Assembly: GCA_036446835.1 (NCBI GenBank)
Contig: JAZFTT010000028.1
Coordinates: 1-7,700, forward strand
Reading direction: 5' to 3'
Length of the DNA stretch: 7,700 nt
From: SZUA-217 sp036446835
Lineage (GTDB): Bacteria > Actinomycetota > Acidimicrobiia > Spongiisociales > ZC4RG35
Below the pieces are notes generated by a model, which worked only from the letters and a program-made list of their open reading frames with translations, was not told the DNA's origin and ran no database searches. This document shows positions 1 through 6,009 of the stretch, piece after piece. Numbering within the stretch: position 1 is the stretch's first letter; every line of letters starts with the position of its first letter. Made by a program: the position numbers and the translations under genes.

Positions 1-1005
1 GTGAGTCATCAGGTGAAACAACCCGGCCACGTACGCTGTGGTCCCCACGGCGAGAACCATGTAGCCAAGCTGGGAGATGGTCGAGTAGGCCAATACCTTT
101 TTGATGTCGCGTTGAGAAACGGCGATGGTCGCTGCCCAAAGTGCGGTGAGGGCGCCGATGGTGGCAACGATCGTCTGGGCGGTCGGTGACAACTCGAAGA
201 TGGCGGCGGATCGGGCAATGAGGTAGATACCGGCGGTCACCATCGTGGCCGCATGGATGAGAGCCGACACCGGAGTGGGTCCTTCCATGGCATCAGGCAG
301 CCACACGTAGAGTGGTATCTGAGCGGACTTGCCTGCCGCCCCAACAAAAAGGAGCAGGGCGATGGCGGTGGCCATGCCTGCGCTCAGCTCGGCTCCGGCC
401 CGTTCGAACACTCCGGCGTAGGAGAGGGTGCCAAATGCGGCAAAGATCAACATCAGAGCGATGAGAAATCCGAAGTCGCCTATCCGGTTGACAATGAAGG
501 CCTTCTTGGCCGCAGATGCAGCCGAGGGTCTGACGAACCAGAAGCCGATGAGCAGATAGGAGCAGAGACCGACCAGCTCCCACCCGAGAAAAAGCATGGC
601 GTAGTTACCGGCGAGGACGAGAGTCAGCATCGAAGCCACAAACAGGTTGAGGTAGGTGAAGAAACGGGAGAATCGCTCGTCACCGTGCATGTAGCCGATG
701 GCGAACACATGAATAAGGGCGCCTACTCCGGTGACGATCAGCGTCATGAACGCCGCCAGGGGATCCCAGAGCATCTCGAGGTTGGCGCCGATCGCGGGCA
801 TCCACTCCCAGAGCAACATAATGGACCCGTGCTCACCTCCCCGGAAGAACGGAATCGCGGCGACCAATGCGACCAGGAACGACGCGGCGATCGCCCCAGA
901 CGCCAACCAGCCGCTCCAGGGCTCTTTGATGAAACGACCAAAGAAATGAAGCAACACAGCACCAAGGAGAGGCAGCGCAATTATGAGCCAGATGACCTCG
1001 CTCAC
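1..1005 (-). CDS. nuoL: NADH-quinone oxidoreductase subunit L (N-terminal 335 aa, cut by window edge)
   Basis: NuoL is the distal antiporter-like membrane subunit of complex I and carries one of the proton channels. I translated it directly from the minus strand: 335 open codons with no stop before base 1. Family hallmarks are GWELVGLCSYLLIGFW at about 141-156 (E143 corresponds to the conserved TM5 glutamate), KSAQIPLYVWLPDAMEGPTP at 226-245 (K226 is the TM7 channel lysine), HAATMVTAG from 251 (conserved TM8 histidine) and DIKKVLAYSTISQLGYM at 300-316. About ten hydrophobic helices are visible. The window ends at LFHLMTH, just before the expected AFFKALLF segment, so roughly the C-terminal half, including the lateral helix, is missing. 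The start is GTG at 1005, two bases after the nuoK stop. A GAGGGG ribosome-binding site at 1017-1012 with a 6-nt spacer supports it; it lies within the end of nuoK. The identity is secure. Confidence 0.96.
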   Translation of the reverse strand, partial: MSEVIWLIIALPLLGAVLLHFFGRFIKEPWSGWLASGAIAASFLVALVAAIPFFRGGEHGSIMLLWEWMPAIGANLEMLWDPLAAFMTLIVTGVGALIHVFAIGYMHGDERFSRFFTYLNLFVASMLTLVLAGNYAMLFLGWELVGLCSYLLIGFWFVRPSAASAAKKAFIVNRIGDFGFLIALMLIFAAFGTLSYAGVFERAGAELSAGMATAIALLLFVGAAGKSAQIPLYVWLPDAMEGPTPVSALIHAATMVTAGIYLIARSAAIFELSPTAQTIVATIGALTALWAATIAVSQRDIKKVLAYSTISQLGYMVLAVGTTAYVAGLFHLMTH

Positions 1006-1007
1006 AC

Positions 1008-1313
1008 CTAGCCCCTCAATTCGGATAGGTCGTCGACAGAGGCGGTAGTCCTTCTCCGGAAGATGGCCACGATGATCGCCAGTCCGACAACGACCTCCGC
1101 GGCCGCAACCACCAAGATGAAGAAGACCGCCACTTGGCCATTGAGATCATTAAGTGCTCGACCGGCCGAGATCAGGGTCAGATTGACGGCATTGAGCATG
1201 AGCTCGATGCACATGAACATCACCAGGGCGTTACGACGCAACAGCAAGCCAAAGGCTCCGATCAGGAAAAGCGCGGCCGCCAGAGCCATGTACCACCCGG
1301 CTGCGACAATCAT
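1008..1313 (-). CDS. nuoK: NADH-quinone oxidoreductase subunit K (101 aa)
   Basis: NuoK is a small three-helix membrane subunit, homologous to MrpC, that contributes to the proton path of complex I. The 101-aa length is typical of the family. Both buried glutamates are present: E37 in FMCIELMLNAVNL (TM2) and E73 in AAAEVVVGLAI (TM3). They match the E36/E72 pair of the E. coli subunit. R26/R27 follow TM1, and a short polar tail (RRRTTASVDDLSELRG) ends the protein. The reading frame stays open further upstream to 1484, but that extension reads through nuoJ and is polar and unlike NuoK. The ATG at 1313 is chosen because a strong GGAGGG site (1326-1321) lies 7 nt before it and because it overlaps the nuoJ stop as ATGA. 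nuoL follows after 2 bp. Confidence 0.97.
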   Translation of the reverse strand: MIVAAGWYMALAAALFLIGAFGLLLRRNALVMFMCIELMLNAVNLTLISAGRALNDLNGQVAVFFILVVAAAEVVVGLAIIVAIFRRRTTASVDDLSELRG

Positions 1314-1831
1314 GTTTGCCCCCTCCGGTAGTGGGCCAGAGCAATTGCCCCCGCCGCGGCGATGGTCAATAACAATGCCGTCGCCTCGAACGCCAGCACC
1401 CAGTCGGTGAACAGCAGCTCGGCGATTGCCTGGATGGTTCCGTTGGTGGAAACGGGATCGGTGCTGGTCGCTGCCGGCACCCAATCGAAGTTGCCGAACA
1501 GTGTCAGGGCGCCGGCGAAGAGAGCTATCAGACCGGCGAGCCCTCCGACGAATGCCCTCTGGTAGGGCAGCTTCTCGTCCCAGTCCTCGGACGTGTCGAC
1601 GCCGATCAGCATGATCACGAAGAGAAACAGGGTGAGCACTGCACCGGCGTAGACAATCACCTGGACGGCGGCGACGAAATGGGCCAGTTGGAGCACATAG
1701 AGGACAGCCGCCGAAAAAAGAGTCCCCAGGAGTCCCATCGCCGAGTAGACAGGATTACGAGCGGCAACGACGGTCACCGCACCGGTGAGGGAGCCGAGCG
1801 CCATCAGGACGAAGAGGATCGGTTCAGCCAT
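1310..1831 (-). CDS. nuoJ: NADH-quinone oxidoreductase subunit J (173 aa)
   Basis: NuoJ (ND6 family) is a five-helix membrane subunit whose TM3 takes part in coupling quinone reduction to proton pumping. The diagnostic TM3 segment VQVIVYAGAVLTLFLFVIML is at about 56-75, including the conserved VYAGA. The other helices lie at about 4-23, 29-48, 92-113 and 143-167, the last being FTDWVLAFEATALLLTIAAA, which matches the usual final helix. The soluble stretches are the loop after TM3 (DTSEDWDEKLPYQ) and a Thr/Ser-rich loop at about 115-131. The 173-aa length is normal. The ATG at 1831 is preceded by a weak AAAGG site (1841-1837) with 5-nt spacing and overlaps the nuoI stop by 8 bp, so translation is probably coupled to nuoI. 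The stop overlaps the nuoK start by 4 bp. Confidence 0.96.
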   Translation of the reverse strand: MAEPILFVLMALGSLTGAVTVVAARNPVYSAMGLLGTLFSAAVLYVLQLAHFVAAVQVIVYAGAVLTLFLFVIMLIGVDTSEDWDEKLPYQRAFVGGLAGLIALFAGALTLFGNFDWVPAATSTDPVSTNGTIQAIAELLFTDWVLAFEATALLLTIAAAGAIALAHYRRGQT

Positions 1832-2480
1832 CGTCGCCTTTCTTTGGTGACATGGCGTCGATCCCGTCCTGGTCGGGCTCGGGATCCCAATCCCCTGGAC
1901 CGGGCGTTCCCTGCCACATCCTCACACCCTGATAGGAGGTCAATCCAGAGGGTGCCGTGGCGCGAACCCAGCCGCCCGCGACTGCAAGCTCGTCCATATC
2001 GGCAAGCTCGTCATCGGGAAACATATGAGGCACTTCCCCTTTCTCATCCATGAGAAGGGTTTCCCTGGTGTAGATGGCGTCCTCGCGGTTGGTGGTCGAC
2101 ATCTCGAAGAGGTGAGTCATCGTGATGGCCTCGGTCGGACAGGCCTCCACACAGAGAGCACAGAAGATGCAGCGAAGCATGTTGATCTCATAGACGAAAC
2201 CAAACCGCTCACCGGGTGAGGTTGGGTTCTCCGGATCGTTGTCCATCCCGCGCACAAAGATGCACTTCGCCGGGCAGGCTCCGGCGCAGAGCTCACATCC
2301 GATGCACTTCTCCATGCCGTCGGGGTAGCGGTTGAGCACATGACGCCCGTGGAAACGTTGCGGCTTCTGACGCATCTCCTTCGGGTATTCGATTGTCACC
2401 AGCTCCTTGCCGGTGATGGTGCGCAGCATGGTCCCACCGGTGACTCTGAACCCCTTGATGAATTCCGCGATCACACCCAT
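1824..2480 (-). CDS. nuoI: NADH-quinone oxidoreductase subunit I, 2x[4Fe-4S] ferredoxin-like (218 aa)
   Basis: NuoI carries clusters N6a and N6b, which pass electrons from NuoG towards cluster N2 and quinone at the membrane interface. Both ferredoxin motifs are intact: CIGCELCAGACP (C59, C62, C65, C69) and CIFCALCVEACP (C104, C107, C110, C114). Around them are FHGRH, NRYPDG, SPGER and INMLRC, a pattern I associate with actinobacterial NuoI. The N-terminus (about 1-20) is the short amphipathic segment that seats the protein on NuoH. Residues about 150-218 form an acidic, Gly/Pro-rich tail that makes it longer than the roughly 180-aa E. coli protein. The frame could open at TTG 2486, overlapping the nuoH stop as TTGA. 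I prefer ATG 2480 because GGAG (2490-2487) sits 6 nt before it but directly abuts the TTG. It lies 2 bp after nuoH and overlaps nuoJ by 8 bp. Confidence 0.96.
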   Translation of the reverse strand: MGVIAEFIKGFRVTGGTMLRTITGKELVTIEYPKEMRQKPQRFHGRHVLNRYPDGMEKCIGCELCAGACPAKCIFVRGMDNDPENPTSPGERFGFVYEINMLRCIFCALCVEACPTEAITMTHLFEMSTTNREDAIYTRETLLMDEKGEVPHMFPDDELADMDELAVAGGWVRATAPSGLTSYQGVRMWQGTPGPGDWDPEPDQDGIDAMSPKKGDDG

Positions 2481-2482
2481 CG

Positions 2483-3577
2483 TCAACTCCAGGGAGGGCC
2501 GAATTGACGGAAACCCATGGCGACTGTGGAGACGACCAGCCAGGCGAGAGCTGCAGGAATCAGCCGCTTCCAGCCGAGCGTCATGAGCTGGTCATAGCGC
2601 AGACGTGGCAACGTAGCCCGAAGCCAGAAGAAGATGAAGACGATTGCATAGGTCTTGATGAGGAAGTAGACAGTGGGAAGAAGTGCGGAGATGAACCCGG
2701 GAAGAAAGGTCTCGAACGTCGGGCCGGCCCACCCGCCGAGGAAAAGGGTGGCGGCAATGGCCGACATCGAGAAAATGTTGATGTACTCGGCCAGGAAGAA
2801 CATGGCAAAGCGCATGCCGGAGTACTCGGTATGGAACCCCCCCACCAGCTCTTGCTCTGCCTCGACCAGATCGAATGGCGCCCTGTTGGTCTCGGCGACA
2901 ATCGCCACCAGGAAAATCACGAAGGCTGCAAACTGAGGAAAGACATTCCAGCGTGGAATGAAAGACAGGATCGGCGAGACGTCTGCCCAGGTTCCGGTCT
3001 GGCGCTCCACTATCTCTGCCAGCGAGAGCGTGCCTCCCTCACCCTGGGTCGCCGTGAAGATGACGACAGCAACCATGGCTAGACCCATCGCCGCCTCATA
3101 GGAGATGGCCTGGGCCGTGGCACGCACCCCACCAAGTAGGGGGTATTTCGAACCCGAAGACCATCCAGCAAGAACCACCCCGTAGACGGCCATCGACGAC
3201 ATCGCCAGGATGAACAGCAATCCGACGTTGAGGTCGGCTCCCTGAAGCGCCACCTCGTAGTCGCCGACCATGAAAGGCTTGCCCCAAGGCACCATCATGA
3301 AGATCAAGAACGCGGGGATGATCGCAAGAAAAGGAGCCAGCAGATACATGCCCAGCTCGACCTTCCGCGGAATCACCGATTCCTTGAAGAACAGCTTGAG
3401 ACCATCGGCCAGAGTTTGAAGAATCCCCCATGGTCCGGCACGGCTGGGACCGATCCGACTCTGCATATCGGCAACGATCTTCCTCTCAGCCCAAACGTTG
3501 ATCAGGGTGACCACCAACAGGAGCACAAACGTCACGACAACCCTGAAGACAACGATCCCGAGCTCGGGCCAGGTCAC
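2483..3577 (-). CDS. nuoH: NADH-quinone oxidoreductase subunit H (364 aa)
   Basis: NuoH (ND1 family) anchors the peripheral arm to the membrane and forms most of the quinone-binding chamber. Visible family motifs are ERKIVADMQSRIGPSRAGPW at 31-50, then LQTLADGLKLFFKE at 53-66, SYEAAMGLA at 159-167 with E161 as the conserved membrane glutamate, and the acidic quinone-site loop from ETNRAPFDLVEAEQELVGGF (229-248) to HTEYSGMRFAMFFLAEY. The last conserved block is RATLPRLRYDQLMTLGWKRL at 320-339. About eight hydrophobic helices are visible, as expected. The 364-aa length is close to the basic family size and lacks the long C-terminal extension I recall in some actinobacterial NuoH. The start is GTG at 3577, overlapping the nuoG stop as GTGA. 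No clear Shine-Dalgarno precedes it (only GGTGGTGGG), so initiation probably depends on ribosomes finishing nuoG. nuoI begins 2 bp after the stop. Confidence 0.97.
   Translation of the reverse strand: MTWPELGIVVFRVVVTFVLLLVVTLINVWAERKIVADMQSRIGPSRAGPWGILQTLADGLKLFFKESVIPRKVELGMYLLAPFLAIIPAFLIFMMVPWGKPFMVGDYEVALQGADLNVGLLFILAMSSMAVYGVVLAGWSSGSKYPLLGGVRATAQAISYEAAMGLAMVAVVIFTATQGEGGTLSLAEIVERQTGTWADVSPILSFIPRWNVFPQFAAFVIFLVAIVAETNRAPFDLVEAEQELVGGFHTEYSGMRFAMFFLAEYINIFSMSAIAATLFLGGWAGPTFETFLPGFISALLPTVYFLIKTYAIVFIFFWLRATLPRLRYDQLMTLGWKRLIPAALAWLVVSTVAMGFRQFGPPWS
2487..2490 (-). promoter_or_regulatory. Ribosome-binding site deciding the nuoI start
   Basis: GGAG on the minus strand lies in the last codons of nuoH. 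A six-base spacer (TTGACG) puts it at normal distance from ATG 2480 and at zero distance from the alternative TTG at 2486. This favours the ATG as the nuoI initiation codon. Confidence 0.6.
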
Positions 3578-6009
3578 TGGCCCACCACCGTCACCCGGAC
3601 CACAGGGTCCGCCCCCAGCGATGAAGCGCCCTGCTGGTTGAACGGTACAAAGACAACCCCGGGAGGAGTGCCCTCGTCGAGGACACAGGTGTATTCGCCT
3701 TCCCCACGATTGGTCACGACCTTGACGGTATGGCCGTCCTGGGCGCCGATCGTCGGGGCATCGCCCGGATTGACGTGAGCAACAGGACCCGGGGCGAGCT
3801 TGTGCAGCGATGGAGAGTGTTGGAGCCGAATCCCGTTGTCATACATGACCCTGCCGACATGGAGGGTCAACGGTGCCTTTGGAGCCTTGGAGCCCTGAAG
3901 AGCCACCGGTATGTGGTTGATCGCCTGGGCGCCATGGATGGGAACGACAACGCCATCGCGGTGATCCCATTCGAGGGTGTCCCAGGTCAGGTCCTCATAG
4001 GCCGGAGATACCGTGGCGATCTCCTTGGCAATGGTTTCAGCAGTTGCGAGACCGAGCGAAACACCCATCCGGGTGGCAATGTCATCGAGGATCGCCCAGT
4101 CGGGTCGCGCTTGACCCGGAGCGGGCCGAATCTGGTTGACCTTCTGCACCCGTCCCTCGACATTGGTGACGGTTCCCTCTTTCTCTGAGAAACCGGAAGC
4201 CGGCAAGATAACGTCGGCATGTCGATTCGAATCATTCAGGAACAGATCGATGGCGATTACATACTCGGCAGCGTCAAGACCATCGATGGCGACCGACGGA
4301 TCAGGTAGATCGTTGATCGGATCGGCGCCGACCAACACCAAGCCTCTGACATCACCGGAGTCCAGCCCTTGGAGAATCTGGCGAGTGTCTCTGCCCGCGG
4401 TGACAGGAAACTCGCCCCAGGACGCCGCGAGATTGCCGCATCCGATCGAGTCGAGACCGACTCTCCCCGGCAACAAATCGGGGGCGAGTCCCATGTCAAG
4501 AGCTCCATAGGTGTTGGCGCGGCTGTTCAGCGGCATCAGCTTGGTGTTGCCGGCCTTCTGCCGAACCAGGGCAGCAACCGACTCGGCTAGCTGTGGCCCA
4601 TCGGCATGACTAGCAATGCCAACCAAAGCCACCACCTTGTCGACGGCGAGCGCATGGCTGACTTCGGGATGGTCGCCATTCGCCAGCTCGTCGAGCAACT
4701 CATATCCACCCCCGGGACGGTAGATGAGCTTATGACTGGCCCGGTCATCCAGCCCGGTCACTCGTGGATGGATCACAACAAGGGTCGCGCCCAATTCCTG
4801 TACCGCCCGTCGCACCCGCAGATACAAGGTGGGGTGTTCTTCCTTGAGGTCTTGCGCCCAGACAACGATGGTGTCGGCGTCGTCGAGGTCGTCAATTGTG
4901 GCCCGATCCACCGAGGCAGATAGGAAATGAGATGCAAGGGCATCGTCTAGACGAGCGTCGACATTGTTGGTTCCGAGAGTCACCCGGGCAAACTTGGAGA
5001 GGGCGTAGGCATCTTCGTTTGTGCCTTGCGCTCCACCGATGACCGCGAGGGCCTCTCCCCCGTCTTCGTCCTTGATCAGATCGAGACGGCTGGCGGCGAT
5101 GTCGATTGCCTCGGTCCAACTGACCTCTACCAGTTCGCCACTCCTCCGAACCAGCGGAGTAGTCAGACGTTTCTCGGATCGCAGGTACTCGAACCCGAAT
5201 CGTGCCTTGTCGGAAAGCCAACCGTGATTGGTGGCGTCGTTGTCGACTCCTGTGTAGCGGAGCACCTCGTTTTGACTGGCATGGATCTCGATCCGAGGAT
5301 GTGCAGTGTCCTGGAGGGACGAGCTCTCGACCTTCTGAAGATCCCACGGCCGCGCCCTGAACCGATATGGCTTTGCAGTGAGCGCCCCGACCGGGCATAT
5401 CTGGACGGTGTTCCCCGAGAAGTAGGACGAGAACGGCAGATCCGGGAAGGTGTTGACCTCGGTGGTATTGCCCCGATACTGAAACTCGATCAGCGGGTCA
5501 CCCGAGATCTCGTCGGAGAAACGCGTGCATCGAGCACACAGAATGCAGCGCTCCCGGTCGAGCAAGACGAGTTCTGAGATCGGGATTGGCTTCTCGTATG
5601 AGCGCTTGATCTCGACAAACCGGCTTTCACCGGGGCCGTAGGCAAGAGCCTGATCCTGAAGCGGGCACTCACCGCCCTTGTCGCACACGGGACAGTCCAG
5701 CGGGTGGTTGGCGAGAAGAAACTCGAGGATCGCCTCCTGAGCCTTCTTGACCTCTTCGCTCTCCGTGTCAACGACCATTCCGTCCGAAACCGAAGTTGTG
5801 CAGGCCGTCACCATCATCGGGCCTCGGGGAGTCTCGATCTCGACGAGACACATGCGGCACATCCCGACAGGGCTCATCCGCTCGTGCCAGCAAAACCGCG
5901 GGATGTAGGTGCCCTCTTCCTGTGCCGCCTTGATCAGGAGACCGTGAGCGGGGGTCTGACTCTCCACACCGTTGATGGTGATGGTGACCGAGGTCGGCTC
6001 GGTGTTCAC
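3574..6009 (-). CDS. nuoG: NADH-quinone oxidoreductase subunit G, Fe-S/molybdopterin-fold subunit (811 aa)
   Basis: NuoG is the large peripheral-arm subunit that carries electrons from NuoF towards NuoI. The N-terminal 2Fe-2S ferredoxin domain supplies C40, C51, C54 and C70 (N1b). Next is the His-Cys3 site H102, C106, C109, C115 (N5), then C155, C158, C161 and C205 in CILCARC and QICPVGAL (N4). From about 285 onward it has the molybdopterin-oxidoreductase fold, including GADPINDLPDPS at 561-572, HADVILPASGFSEKEGT at 597-613 and NVEGRVQ, and a C-terminal dinucleotide-binding-like domain from about 710. In complex I this fold is structural and binds no molybdenum. The bacterial N7 site is absent: the aligned positions are S231, D234, P238 and S266, and only C524 and C775 remain as later cysteines. 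The GTG start at 6009 overlaps the nuoF stop by 4 bp. An in-frame TGA three codons upstream excludes any earlier start. The stop overlaps nuoH by 4 bp. Confidence 0.97.
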   Translation of the reverse strand: MNTEPTSVTITINGVESQTPAHGLLIKAAQEEGTYIPRFCWHERMSPVGMCRMCLVEIETPRGPMMVTACTTSVSDGMVVDTESEEVKKAQEAILEFLLANHPLDCPVCDKGGECPLQDQALAYGPGESRFVEIKRSYEKPIPISELVLLDRERCILCARCTRFSDEISGDPLIEFQYRGNTTEVNTFPDLPFSSYFSGNTVQICPVGALTAKPYRFRARPWDLQKVESSSLQDTAHPRIEIHASQNEVLRYTGVDNDATNHGWLSDKARFGFEYLRSEKRLTTPLVRRSGELVEVSWTEAIDIAASRLDLIKDEDGGEALAVIGGAQGTNEDAYALSKFARVTLGTNNVDARLDDALASHFLSASVDRATIDDLDDADTIVVWAQDLKEEHPTLYLRVRRAVQELGATLVVIHPRVTGLDDRASHKLIYRPGGGYELLDELANGDHPEVSHALAVDKVVALVGIASHADGPQLAESVAALVRQKAGNTKLMPLNSRANTYGALDMGLAPDLLPGRVGLDSIGCGNLAASWGEFPVTAGRDTRQILQGLDSGDVRGLVLVGADPINDLPDPSVAIDGLDAAEYVIAIDLFLNDSNRHADVILPASGFSEKEGTVTNVEGRVQKVNQIRPAPGQARPDWAILDDIATRMGVSLGLATAETIAKEIATVSPAYEDLTWDTLEWDHRDGVVVPIHGAQAINHIPVALQGSKAPKAPLTLHVGRVMYDNGIRLQHSPSLHKLAPGPVAHVNPGDAPTIGAQDGHTVKVVTNRGEGEYTCVLDEGTPPGVVFVPFNQQGASSLGADPVVRVTVVGQ

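Noticed and set aside
253..1011. A 252-codon plus-strand open frame
   Set aside because: It is antisense to nuoL, which carries clear family motifs throughout. The product is very hydrophilic, His/Glu/Gly-rich and matches nothing I know.
1314..1484. 57-residue N-terminal extension of the nuoK frame
   Set aside because: It overlaps nuoJ, is rich in His/Arg/Gly and not membrane-like. The standard NuoK N-terminus starts at ATG 1313 with a good ribosome-binding site.
4892..5398. A 168-codon minus-strand frame inside nuoG
   Set aside because: It is an alternative-frame shadow of nuoG, Arg/Ser/Gly-rich, with no motif. nuoG is uninterrupted here, so it is not evidence of a frameshift.
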